Shown: positions 10,915 to 24,400 of the stretch, one piece after another | Position numbering within the stretch: the stretch's first letter is position 1 | How the letters are laid out: every line of letters begins with the position of its first letter | From: Arctopsyche grandis | Lineage: Eukaryota > Arthropoda > Insecta > Trichoptera > Hydropsychidae | Length of the DNA stretch: 64,000 nt | Reading direction: 5' to 3' | NCBI RefSeq assembly: GCF_051622035.1 | Contig: NC_135360.1 | Location: forward strand, 8,732,001 to 8,796,000 | Position numbers and translations under genes: made by a program | The notes under the pieces: generated by a model | Seen by the model: the letters and a program-made list of their open reading frames with translations, nothing else | What the model was told of the DNA's origin: nothing | Databases searched by the model: none

Positions 10915-12775
10915 ATGATAGTAAACATAGTTAAATTCGTTTTGATAGTTTTGTGCGTGAATGCAATCGCAGCAGAAGATGATAAAAATTATGGTGAGTT
11001 TGCAACAATTACTCTCAGTAAGTGTAGCACAGTTTCATATATTATAGGTATACATATAACACTACATACATGATTTCAGCTGACTTCTTGCCAATTTGCA
11101 AAAGGTACGACCCCGATTTAAACGAGTGTCTCAAAAATGCTACGGTTATTCTAAAAGAAAAAATTGTCCACGGCATTCCCGAATTGAAATTACCGCCTTT
11201 GGAGCCGTTGAAAATTCCTGGAGTCAGGTTTGAACAGACGACTAAGTCTTCAATGTTCAAAGCTGTGCTTATGGACGTAATGCTGCATGGATTGAGCAAC
11301 TACGAGTTCACAGATGTTCAGTAAGTCTTCATCCTATTGAACTATTTTATTTTAATTAACCGAAGATAGTGTGATAAACTTAAAAAAAATCATTGCAGAG
11401 TCGACCTGGAAAATTTAACCATATACGGACAGATTTATTTCGATCACATATACTTGGATTCTGAATATATGTTGATGGGAAAGTTTCAAATGTTGCCAGT
11501 AGAAGGGAGCGGTAGAGTCATGGTCAACTTCAGTGAGTATTATATATGTATATTTGTTCGATGTTGCTTTTAATCTTTTTGAGTGCCATTTCGTAATGTA
11601 AAATTGCAATATCAGCCTTCAATAGGTGATAATTTATTGTCTAATATTGGTAAATGTTGAATTTGCTCCGTGCAGCTGAGACCATGGTGGACGTCAAGCT
11701 GAGTGGTGCACTTTTGAAAAGAAAGGACAAATTCTACTTTATGAATCATGAAACTGATGTGCAAGTCAAAGTTGGCAACTCGGAGGCAAAGTTTGAGAAC
11801 CTTTATAGTAGCAGTGATGAAATGAGTATTGATTTTTATTAAAAACATGTATATTATTGTAAAGAGACCAAAATAATTGTTCGGTTTATAATAGTTGACC
11901 ACAGGCTGAAATTAAAATCATATACTACTATCAGTCATTGGCAGGAGTTTAGTGTTCTACAAAGTGTCCATCGGCTATGTCACCTCTGCCGAATATTCTT
12001 AAAGTCTTTTCTTAAAGTAAAGTGTTCAACTAGTATAGACCTATCAAATATTGTGATCTCATTCCGTATAGATATTTAAATAAATACATTTGTATATAAA
12101 AATATATACACAAATCTTCAAAACAGTTAGTTATTAGTGTACAATTAGTATCTACATATTTATATTGTATGTATCTACTGTACCTTTTTCTATTTGAGAA
12201 ATGTGTAAGCGAAACATGAAAACTAAATATGTTTTTAGTATACATATGTGTGTATGTTATGCTAGATTTGCTTTTACAATGTTGAATTTATTTCATTTTT
12301 CTAATTAGACCATTACTGGTAGTTCAAAAAGTCACTATGGTCAAAGTACAAAGCTCAATAGTTCATTAAATACAAATGAAATTACATTTAGTTTATGTAT
12401 TTACATATGCATGCCAATGCATCTCTGTCATATTAAGTATTATTATGCCACTTGAAATATCTTCTTTTCCTACATTGGGTTTTCTTTTTCTGCCACAATC
12501 TCTGTACGTTCAAAATTTTAATTGGAAAATTTGTGTTTAAATCTTATGAATATAATTGTAGTTACAATAACGTAATATAGTTTTATAAAATTAGAATTGT
12601 ACTATAATTGGATTTTATTTCAGGTCACATAAACGAGCATTTGATAAACATGCACTCTTCCGAAATATTGAAAGAATTGAAACCAGCATTGGAAAGCGTT
12701 GCTTCAATGCTCTTCGACGAAGTTGCAAATAAATTCTTCAGGAATATTTCATTTGATAAATTATTCCCCGAATAA
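10915..12775 (+). CDS. JHBP/takeout-family secreted protein, gene 2 of 4
   Basis: Exons 10915-10993, 11080-11320, 11399-11532, 11676-11825 and 12624-12775 sum to 756 nt, 251 aa. Exons 3 and 4 are 134 and 150 nt, exactly as in the paralogues, and exon 2 is 241 nt as in gene 1. A signal peptide (MIVNIVKFVLIVLCVNAIAA) precedes the cysteine pair C33 and C43 (CKRYDPDLNEC). GIPELKLPPLEPLKIPG follows, and the protein ends with SFDKLFPE, the family's C-terminal FP motif. It is predicted to be extracellular and to carry a hydrophobic ligand. An AATAAA hexamer overlaps the stop codon (12771-12776). Intron 4 is 0.8 kb with no recognised element. Confidence 0.93.
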
Positions 12776-13004
12776 ATATTATACTTGTGTGTTTTTAATG
12801 TTCTTATTGTCTGATCTGTTTTTTATGGAGGTGTTAAAATAAAATTAATGTTGTTTTAAATGTAATGTTATGTTTTTATAAATATATACATATGTCTTAT
12901 TGTTTAAATTGAATCATTATTATTTTTATAAACGACATCAAAAATTAAAAACTGGGTTGAATTCAACACAACATAAACACAACAACGGAAGTGAATAGAA
13001 ATTA

Positions 13005-13040
13005 TATAAATAAATGTAAAATTGTAATACATTCATTTAT
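13005..13040 (+). promoter_or_regulatory. Core promoter of JHBP gene 3 (TATA plus initiator)
   Basis: TATAAATA at 13005-13012 is followed by TCATTT at 13034-13039, which fits the insect initiator TCAKTY. The distance from TATA to the initiator A (13035) is 30 bases. This would give a 21-base 5' UTR before the ATG at 13056. Confidence 0.55.
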
Positions 13041-13055
13041 TGTTCCACCACAAAA

Positions 13056-14207
13056 ATGTCAACCAAGACGTATAATTCTTTAGTCACAATTTCTGTAATC
13101 ATTTTTATAGTAATAGTACCAAATAAGTGCAATGTGTCTGCCAATGAATCTTTGTGTTTGTATTTATTTTTAATTCAATTATATTTATGTGTTTGCTTGA
13201 ATATATGTATGTATGCCATAATTTGTAGCCAAATATGTGAAAATCTGTTCGAGAAATGATGTAGATTTAAATAATTGCGTTTTGGAGTCAGTTATGCTGC
13301 TGAAACCACACTTGTTTAAAGGTATCTGTGTATTTAATTATGACTTATTATTGTAAACATTGATTTAAATATTACCATTAATTCATTCAGGTATACCGGA
13401 GTTGGATATACCAAGTTGTGAGCCTTTGTTTTTGTCTGAAGTCAAATTAGTTCAAGGACACGGAGTAATGGCAATGAATTCCGAATATAGAAATGTTCAT
13501 TTGTGGGGATTTTCTAATTTTACCGTTCACAATATGGAGTGAGTTTGATTTATTTTACCTAAATGGGATTTCGTTTGGTTATATAATAATATAAATTTAT
13601 TTTCAGCATTGATTTGGAAAAAAAATTAATAAAATTTGATGTAAATATACCAAATTTGACTATGAAATCTAATTATTTTATTGATGGAAAAATATTATTA
13701 TTTCCCATTGTCGGGAATGGATTATTCTATGCTAACTATTGTAAGGAATTTGATTGTGTATTAAATATTTAATTATTTAAATCGATAATTTGACTTGTAA
13801 TTTATCTGCATTTTTAGCTGATGTAAATTTGAAAGTGACAATAACTTTAGAAAAGGTAGAAATTGATCACAAGATTTACATACGAGGCAAAGAGATTTCG
13901 CTGAAGTTGAAAATTGATAAAGCTGATATTCGTCTTGATGATCTTTTCAGTGGTGATGAAATATTAGGTTTGACTTTAAGTGAAATTAAAATTTTTTAAA
14001 AATCATAAATTTTTGCATATTTTTTATTAATATTGAAAAAAAATTATTACAGGGAAAGCAACAAATGATTTCATAAATAAAAATTGGAATACAATATCGG
14101 AAGAAGTGAATCCAACTATAGAAAATATGATGGTTGATTATCTCGAAAGCTATACTAACAAATTTTTCAATAAATATCCATTAGATGTACTATTCCCGGA
14201 TAAATAG
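13056..14207 (+). CDS. JHBP/takeout-family secreted protein, gene 3 of 4, with an extra intron
   Basis: Six exons: 13056-13155, 13229-13321, 13391-13538, 13607-13740, 13818-13967 and 14053-14207. They total 780 nt, 259 aa. Exons 2 and 3 (93 + 148 = 241 nt) together equal the single exon 2 of genes 1 and 2, so this paralogue has an additional phase-1 intron at LFKG/IPELDIP. The exon 1 donor (T|GTTTGT) is the weakest call; it was chosen because it alone keeps the phase. The signal-anchor-like start is VTISVIIFIVIV, the cysteine pair is C40/C50 (CSRNDVDLNNC), and the protein ends DVLFPDK. It is more lysine-rich than its neighbours (for example KKLIKFDVNI). A secreted ligand carrier is inferred; the ligand is unknown. 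Confidence 0.88.
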
Positions 14208-14960
14208 TCATTTGTATTGGAACAATATGTATATGTGGATGTTTACTATCTTATTATTTATTTAAAATTTTACTGAGAAATATTTTGTTCAAATATTGAA
14301 ATATCTTCGAAAGCACATATTTTTGAAATTAAAATTAGTTAAATAATATTCATGTCTTGTTTATTTGAATATTAAATGTGTGTATACTTTTCATATCAAT
14401 CAACATACTACATACATATACATCAAAAATCATTAATTTTATTTTAATTGATACATATAAAGTAAATTATCAAATAAAAATGTCAATGAAACAAATGAAA
14501 ATTTATTATTAAAATTTTTATTGTGCAAAAAATGCATTCATTTGTTTTTTTACACACAATATTCCGATCACACACAAACACACTTATAATTAAATCTAAA
14601 ATAATACAAGTATTTGTTTTAAGTACGAAAATAAAATACTCTACTATAAAATTAATTAATTTTCCTTATCACAGCTCTATTTTAATAATGAAATAATTAA
14701 ACCTATACTCGACGAATTGTACATTACAACTTTTTGTAGTCAACATAAACAATATGAATCTTTGAGATGTCAGCATTACATCAAATATTATAGATTTGTA
14801 CGAAAAATAATGAAAACTTGGTTTGCGTCCAGGAAAAATTGAATAGTTTGATTTTTCTTCAAAAGGTGGTGCAAACTTTTCAATATTTCAACTATGTATG
14901 TATTTAAAAAAGTATTTTTTATATTACTATTTGGTCGATTTAATTCTATATAGTTAATTT
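14208..14960. other. Convergent 3' intergenic region of JHBP genes 3 and 4
   Basis: AT-rich spacer between two convergent stop codons. A 62-codon frame on the - strand (14788-14976) overlaps the end of gene 4 and has no family similarity. No repeat was recognised. Confidence 0.4.
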
Positions 14961-15378
14961 TTAAGGCTTCAACCAAGCATCTATAGGAATCTTAGTAAAT
15001 GCACTGTTCAAAAATCCTTTGAAATGCTTGGCGATACTGACAGCAGCCGCTGGCTTCATCTCATCTATAATTTCATTTGCATTATTGTTCAGGAATTGAT
15101 TCATAGCCTCACCTGCAAACAAAAACAGAAATATTGAATAGATTTATTATATTTTGGGACAAATCTATAAAATGTATCGTATTGTATTTAAATACCGATA
15201 ATGTTTCCGTGGTTGACGGTATCTTTGACTTTGAACCTAGACTTTTGCAATTTGAAATCAATCAATAGTTTTTCGATTATCATATAGTCGGCACCGTCTC
15301 TGGAAACTTCTTTTCCGTAAATACGTCCAATGGCGGAAACGTCACCTAGAAGTTTATAGTAAAACTTATTATGAATCT

Positions 15379-15413
<35 letters not shown>

Positions 15414-18400
15414 AGCAGATGAAAGTTCAAAACTTACTGAAAGCAGCCCAGAAATCTCCCCTAGACCGAACTGGGAACAATAAAACGTTTCCGTTGACTT
15501 CGTACTTCCCAGTTATTTCCACTCTTGGCAATGTCAATCCCATGTCTATCCTCAACTTGGGTATATCAGCCCTGAAATAGTGCACCGAAAATGTTATTAC
15601 ATAATGATTATCACAAATTTAGAAGTGGATCATTTTCCTTACCTAATTTTGGTTATGGTGTAGTTACTTGCTCCGATAGCAGTGATGTTTGTAAAAGCGG
15701 CCTTAACCCTTACAGGTCCGTTTCCATTCTCCATACCCATGTACGGAATGAGCATGGGGTCAATAGAAGGCACGTTCAAGTCCGTCAACCCATTGACTAA
15801 GTAAGGTCTCAGATGCTGGAAGGAGTTCTTTATGCAAGCGTTCAGCTGAGGGTCTGTTCTGCTGCACGGAAGGATGAAGTTGTATGCGGCTGAAATTGAA
15901 AGCAAGAATGTCAAGATTATTCAATTGTAATACATAGACTTATGCATAGGCAATTGTGGAAATCTTGCTAGATAGCAACTATTAATTTGATTACATTTTG
16001 AAGATAGGTGGGTAATAGAAGGAAATATGCGCATTTTTATATAAAAAGAGGTCACAATCTTCACAATCATCATCATAATTTTGACGTAATGACTTGTGGC
16101 GGTACGCTTCGCTGACTTGGAGAAAGTAAAAGCTCACGATTCTCAAACGTCGAATGGACTGTTGTACTGTTACTTCTGTTGTAATTAAGTAGCCGCATAT
16201 TAAAACAGTAATTAGCACACTTATTTTAGTCCAAGGGCAATTGAGTTCAGATAAATAGCTCCAACTGCTATTTTTATAAAATAAAAATGACATCGATGAA
16301 GTATTTAAATTTCAAAAATTAAGTTTGCGAAATCATAGAAGTGTAAGGAAAGTATTCACTTAAATACTAAAAGTATTCACTTAAAGTATAAAACTTAAAA
16401 AAATAGATATCTTAGCAGCCAACAGCTATTTATTTAAGGGTCAGGATAGGTTAGGTTAAGTTAAGGTTGGCCCTATTCATTTAAGATTAGGTTGTTAGGG
16501 TCAGTATTATTTAGTCTCAGTGTCATCCGCGAGAACTGAAACATTGAGACCGCATATTAAAGTAAAAACGTGAATGGAGATCGAATACTGAGGTAGATAT
16601 GTGAAGGTAGACTAAAGTAGCACCCATTTACATATATCATACACTTGGTAGAAGTGTATTTATTACATTTTTCAAGTTTTGATAAATGGTCAATAAGTAT
16701 TAAGTACGAGCCAGTGTTATCTCTACCTAACTGATATAGGAAGGTGTACAGTAATATAACTTACATATGTAATTTGGATTTGTTTATATACATATATTAT
16801 GTATATATAAATTTTACGGGACAACTTCCTAAAAAATCTTAAAGAAAAACTGTTAAAGCCAATGTTATACATGTATGTATGTATTTACAGATGGTCAAAG
16901 TTTTGCAATTAACCAAATAATTATATTGACTCATTAGTCAAAATATATAAATTACAGACCAAATAATCAAATTTATATTTGTTGTGAAAGAAATTTCAAT
17001 ATTTTTTTTCAGTACTTTTAAAACGAAATAATAAGATTTTTTTTAACAACCTACCTATTGAAGACTTTAAGTTTAATTGTTACTATTTTATTTTTATGAT
17101 ATTTAAATCAGAATTAAGATCGTAAGTCGGGGAAGGGACGATTCTCGTGGAATATTTTTTCTGAATGGATTTACTATTATTAAAGTTTTTATTCGTATTT
17201 CAGATGCATACTCTGTAATGTTGAAGGAGCACAGCTTGGTCTCCGAGAGAAGACCTTAACACTAGTATTTGCCAGCTCGCGGCGAATACCGGTTTTCCTA
17301 CGGGGAAGTGGGTCGATTATTGCGCAATATCTCGTCTTTCTCCGATCACCATTATTACTTCATCGAGTCCAAGTGGCCGAGAAACGCGCGCACAGACAAC
17401 ATGTTGCGTTTTGTGATCTTTCGAAAACAGTTTCGTTTTCGTCCACTTTCACGAAAAATCTATGCGAAACACAACGATATCGAATCCATTCCTTTTCCTA
17501 TTTTTATTATTCCTATCCGTCTATTATTTTTTTCTTATATTCAAATTTCCTCTGCCTTTTCTCCTCTTGCTATCTACATATTAAAAGTTGAATATTGTTT
17601 TCCATATTGCCATGTAGTCAATGACACAACAAACAAATACCGGACATTAACATTATTTTATGTATATATAATACATTGTATGTATGTAAAATTGCACTGG
17701 TCATGAACTAGTCAGAAAAATGCTCATTTCATGAACGGTGCAAACCAAATGTTTTCTTCATGAATTCATTACTCGTGTCATCTCCTGTGTGTCACTATAG
17801 TGTCTATAGTGTCACCTCCTGTTATTTTGTTTGGAACTAAACCAAATGAAATTTCACTATAATATTTAGTAACAATTACATGACGTTTTGTGATTATGAG
17901 AAAATCGACTCTGAGATTTTGACTGAATTTTTTTAATAATAATTCATGAACAAAGAAAGCACTGTAATATTTATATTATACATACATACATGAAAATAAT
18001 GTTTGTTTGTTTTGTTTATTTTTCCCACGTGCAAATCTATATATTTCAATTTAGAACCACCAAATTTGTTATAAGTACCTACTAGGGTTTCTGATTTTCC
18101 GGACTTTTTCAATTACTGGGACACGGGATGGAGCTCGAAATCGTTCCCAGAATTCCCGGGATCCAGGGGCATACGATGTAATTTATTTTTTATCAATATA
18201 AATTTTCTTTTTTAAAGTCTAGGTTATTTTTATTTACGTTATTTTGTAGTTTTGTCTTTGATAGCCCTTTCTTTAATTCTTCATTCATCGACAAATACAA
18301 TTGTCTCATCTTCAATAGAACTTCTAAAAGAGTTTCTTCCATTGTGGATTCGTCAATACAAGGATACACTCGCTTCATTAAAGAATTATATATTAAACTA

Positions 18401-21400
18401 TTTAAAGAACGTTTTGATTTAAATATTTTTCCCAGGATTCCATATCAGAATTCCCGGGAATAATATTTTAAAAAATTCCGTGAGTTTCCGGGAATTTCCG
18501 GGTTGACCCTGGCAGAAACCCTAATAAATAATCATTACTAGAGATAGGACCGGAAGCGTGCTTTTTCCAGGAAATAGGGCGTTTTTGGTATATTTTCCAG
18601 GAAATAGAGCAAACTACAAAGCTAGAGTGCAAAAAAAAGGTTCATCATAAAAATGAACAATGCACGACGAACAATAAACAAAAAACGACACGCTTCCGGG
18701 CGAAAATTCCATCGAAAGATTTTCCCACTTTCATACTCTCGAGCAACACCTTATAATTCGACCATTTCGTATGTACATAGTATTATTTATATAAATTCTC
18801 AGACGTCTCAAGCGTGTGATACTACATACTATACGGATGCGTAAAATTCCGATCACGCGTTTACGAGTCATTCGGACGCACGCATGCGCGTAAAATGTAC
18901 GTGAGATTTAACACATTCACGACCGCACGGGTCAAGGTCGCTGTCTCGTTGTAAATAAATTTAAATTCGCAATCAAACAGTCGAATTATGCAGATGCAGT
19001 TACATCACAGACGGCTCATCTCGATTTACACGACAGCTGGACATTACGCAACACTTTCGTACGTATGTAGATATATTACATACGTATTAGGTATACTTCG
19101 TGATGTAATAGGTTTAAAATGCTCTCGACACATTTCCTATAAGGCACACACGCACATTGTACGGATGCGCTTGCACAATATTATTATGGGATTTTGAGGT
19201 GTACTTGTGGATGATCTTATCGGTGGTGTTTTTCTTTTCTTTTTTGCAAAATCATCACATGGGTTGGGTCGATTTAGCACGGGCTGCTTTCATCAGAGAC
19301 GTGTTGTAATTTTTTTATTTTATTCGTAATGAAATTGAATCGTAAGCATTCACGTAACGTACAAAGAGTCGACCTTGACGCAAGAGACGTTTACGTCGTG
19401 TGTGTAAAGTTACGTGTGAGATTTTCGGCAAAAGGTATGCAGATTTCACGTGACGTAAATGGACACGAACTGGAACGGGATTCGAAAGATTGGCACACTA
19501 ATGACGGAAATGTGATTCATTATCGCTATAGCGAAATCGTTTAAAGAAATCGTAAAAAAATATTTTATTTAAAATATGAAAAATATTTTGTATGTACATA
19601 TAATATACATATATGTAAAAAAAGATTCCGGTGAAATTAAATTAAAAATAACTTCAATACAAAGCAATGTAATGTACATACAATGTGCATAGGATCTGAC
19701 GAGGTTAAGGAGGCAAAAAACCGTATTAAAAATCATATCTCTGATTTTACTTAAGCATTTGAACCCTTTGCCCACGGCAACTTTCGTTGTACTTTTTTTA
19801 GCGAATTTGTGAATCGGGTTTTCGACCATAAATATATATTGTAAGATTTATTCAAGTGGCCAAATATGTCAATTGACACCTCAATTTTTATTTTAAATAG
19901 TGAAACAAGCCTGGAGTTTTTTGTAACACAGTAAGTAACGCCATTATCCCTACTGGCATTTTACGAATGACTGCTATAGGAGTCATCCGCGGGGATAAAG
20001 TTTTAGGCATTTTACTTGCAGTCAACAATTGTGATTTACGAGTCATAAATTATGATATATAATTTACAAAAAAACTTTTGAACCTTCTAACATTATTGAA
20101 TTTAATTTGTTTTTACGAGAGGGAGCCTTACGTTTATGAATTTCACCTCCTGGAGTTAACATTATTACATTTAAGTACAAACGTAGAGTCTAAGGAGTGG
20201 CGTACCGTAGAAATCTCCCTGTTTTATCGTAAAGCCTTACTTACGTGTGTGAGAATAGGATAAAAGGGGACTAAGGGCCGGGCCGCACCGTGCGACTTGC
20301 GAGCGACTTGGTTGAGGGCGACCAGACCAATGCATGCAGGTAGATGGGACATGCCACACCCGTCAACTTGTTTGTCGCACACATTTCCATACATTCGTGT
20401 AGCGCAACTAATCGGCCGACAAAGTTGCACGGTGCGGCCCGGCCCTAATTGACGTCATAACGAGTTCACTTGTATCCTACTCGCGCACACTTAAAAAAAG
20501 TCGTGCGATACAAACAGAGAGATTTTCACGGTACACCACTAGATGGTATGCATTGTTTGAAATAAATTCAATATTATCATCAGTCTAGTGGTCTCATATA
20601 TGTTTATTCAAATATTTTTTTAAACAACATTTTTTCTGATCTACACTACCTATGTATGTACATGCATTTGATTCGATTCCATGTACCAGATAGGATTCTG
20701 TTGATATTTTGATATTTTTTAAACTTAATATTAATATTTTAAAGCTTCTCGATATTTGATATTCGAATAGCTCGAACATTTGCAACCCCTATAAAATCGC
20801 CACCGAAAAGTAGATAGCGAAAAACTAATGAAGACGAGAGTTATGAAATGATAAATTCATTTTTAATTTAGAATTTCTAGATTTTTTTTAACATTTTCGC
20901 CATTCATTCACTCTGTAGGTACTTTAGACAATTTTTCATTATAGACAACGTGTGTTCATTGGAGGCAAACGTCCGAAAGGGTTAACGATCTGGGTAAATC
21001 ACTCGTTCGCCTTGCAGTTGAATATTGACCCGCCGCTGGGTTAACCGGTTTAATCGTGAATAATAAATAAATAAAAACGTGCATGCGTGATTACAAAATT
21101 TTACTTCCTACCTATAAATACGTATACGATACTTCCACTTTCACTCGGCAATTTAATAGAACGGGACCTTCCTCAATACCCGCTACATATTTATATTATA
21201 TACATACGTATTGTGATGCAATGCACTTTGTCACGAGAATATTATACATAACATGTAAGATCCGTTTAAAATGATTCATTGAAAAAAATTCAATAATACA
21301 CCTCTGTTTTTATATTTGTTCCGAATCACGATTCCTTTATCTAATATTGTATTATAAATAATACAATAATTTGGCAATAATGCATGCGTTCAGCTTAGTA

Positions 21401-24400
21401 GGCGGATGACCTACTTCCGCTTCGGTAAGAAAATGTCGAATACTACTCTACTCGTTTTGTTAGCAATGTTTCGAAATGTGTTTTTTTTTCGGTCTTTCTT
21501 TTTGTAATGCAATATTGCGATTCAAAAAACGGGTGTTTCTCAATAAGAGTCGGCCGGTTTCTCGGTATGGGACACGTTTTTGGTGTTGTCATCGAATCGT
21601 TCTGGCGAATCAGCAAAATTGAAGACCCACCAATTAAAATAGATTGAATTCAAAGTTGAACAATAGAAATGGGAAATTTTTGTATCAGTTCGATATTGCT
21701 CGTGAGCAACATTGAAGCATTTCTTCGTTTTCTATATAGGAAAGTATATGGGTATTACCCATGCATATCTCTACCCTACTCCTTTCCTTTTGGGCATGCT
21801 TGGGTATAATTCCCTTGAACTTCGGAGAAACTTATCAATAATTCGTTTTGTTCTCCAGCTACTACGTAGTAATACGTCATCCCCGTTGTTGCTGGAACAG
21901 TTGGGACTGTATGTCCCTAATAACACTGTTCGACACGAAAAATGTTACGGAGACGAGATATGACTTTTCTTATAGATCTATGCCCAGTGAACACGAATCT
22001 GGTAATAAAAAGTGTTGATTGGCTCGAGGTTCGGAGATATATGTGTTTTTTAAATCGCGCGATTTTTCTATATCTTGGTGTTGTTCGGTCTATTTCTCAA
22101 AATCTGTTAATTTCCTGTTAAAAATTAATATTGGAATCTACAGTCGGGTATTTTATCTTTCATTTGTAGTACTTTTCAGCTTTCAAATCTCTCTAAGTAG
22201 TCGTCCAGTTCAAATCAAAAGTCAAAATTACGTATTTTCACTTGGGATTTTTTCCCACTGTTAATACTATATTATATTGAGTATTTTCTATTGAAACATG
22301 TTTATTAGGATAGTGTTCTGGGCACACTATTTTTTGATTTCGTTTAAAAGGGGTAATTGGATGTGTGGTAAATTTTAAACCGGTTAATTTTCGAGCAAAA
22401 ATTTCGTATTAGTAGAGAACATACTTGTGTTGCGTGCGCTGTACATATATGTAGCTTGTGAAGCGTGAAGCTGCACGAGCTATACGATGGTCGATGACTC
22501 ACTATGCTCGCGATCTTTTTACCTCTTTGTGTTTATACATTCGTATTGTACTTCAGTTCCCTTCGAGAGGTCTTTCAGTTCGAAAGGTGTTGATAAAACC
22601 ATAGAATTTTACGGATCGAAGTTATAGACTTAATTTTTTTAAACGTATATTTACGTAAAAATTTTTTTTTTTTTTGTTTGAACTGTTTGAGTGTGTGATA
22701 TTAAAATTGATTTTGTTTTTATTCCTATATATGTTCTGATATTTCAATATCAGAACATATATAACATAATATTTTATTTTAATATAGATATATTTTTATT
22801 TTTTCACAATTATTTATCTTTGAAATGTTCATTATCTTCGTATTTAATTTCATTTTGATTTTTGTTTTTATTTTCCATGTCTATTTTTATTTTTATTCGG
22901 GTGCTTAAAATGTACTGATACTTATTTTTACGCTATACATATTCGTATTCAATAAATATATTATTAAATTCAAATCCTTCTAATTATTTCATTACAAAAT
23001 TATTTAAAAACACATTGAAAAAAGTTTGTGACCACTATATCGTTGTATACAATGTCAATGACGCACATACAGCGAACAATAATGCAGCGCACATAACACA
23101 AATTTGTGCTCTACTAATACGAAATTTTTCCTCACAGTTTTACCGGTTTAAAATTCACCACACATCCAATTAATCCTTTTAAACGAAATCAAAAAATAGT
23201 GTGCCCAGAACACTATCCCAATAAACATGTTTCAATAGAAAATACTCAATATAATATAGTATTAACAGTGGGAAAAAATCCCAAGTGAAAATACGTAATT
23301 TTGACTTTTGATTTGAACTGGACGACTACTTAGAGAGATTTGAAAGCTGAAAAGTACTACAAATGAAAGATAAAATACCCGACTGTAGATTCCAATATTC
23401 ATTTTTAACAGGAAATTAACAGATTTTGAGAAATCGACCGAACAACACCAAGATATAGAAAAATCGCGCGATTTAAAAAACACATATATCTCCGAATCTC
23501 GAGCCAATCAACACTTTTTATTACCAGATTCGTGTTCACTGGGCATAGATCTATAAGAAAAGTCATATCTCGTCTCCGTAACATTTTAAAAGTCGTCATT
23601 TGTCGAACAGTGTAATTATGTGCGTGGTAGACATCATCATTTGATGGTTGTACCTCCTGCTCGTACAGTTCTTTTTCAAATGGTTCCTATTCCAAGAGCT
23701 ATTCGACTTCTTAATGAAATCGTTGCTGCTGAGTCTGAATGTGATATTTTCCACCTTAGTGAGCGTAAATTGTCGGATATTATTCTAACCTATTTGTCTG
23801 GTAGTCTGCGCTCATCATTGATTTACTCTCTTCCATTTGGGCCTCACAGAGATGTTTTGTATTTGCAGTTGGTTCTTATTTATTGGAACTGACTGTAGGT
23901 GCAAGGCAATTGCTAATTGCTATTGTTTTTATGATTATGTATAAATGTATTTTTGTCTGTGTATAAACATGTGTTTATATTTATTTTTCTTTCTCTATTT
24001 TCATTTCCTTCTTTGTTGTTTTTTTTATAATTTGAGATTATTATTATTATCCGCTATTATATAACTTATTATTTTTATGATTGTGTTAAATGTGTTGTTT
24101 GTATGTATATATGTTTTGTTTTTGTTATGTCTAATTTCTTTAGTTATTATTTTGTTTATTTTCTTTTCTGTTAAATTATATTTTTGACCATTGTGCATTT
24201 GGAATTCTTGTAATTCGACAATGGTCCAAACTTTAATAAAAATAAATAAATTATAATCGCAAATGACAATTAAAAGTTCGTTTATATCACCCAGCAGAAA
24301 AATTGACACAAAACTGCACGGAAAAGACCACTCCTATTCATACTACACAGCACCGCTCGTTTTCGGCACGTTTATACTTGTTTTGGACGAGTGCAAGGTC

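Noticed and set aside
15890-15914. Alternative start MTFLLSIS for JHBP gene 4
   Set aside because: It reads through a conserved acceptor site and gives a very short leader. It is kept only as an alternative in the gene entry.
17269-17706. 145-codon frame in less AT-rich unique sequence
   Set aside because: No domain, no splice context, composition not clearly coding.
22019-23507. Twin mirrored 81-codon frames as possible duplicated genes
   Set aside because: They are the two inverted arms of the CACTG-ended element and have no domain.
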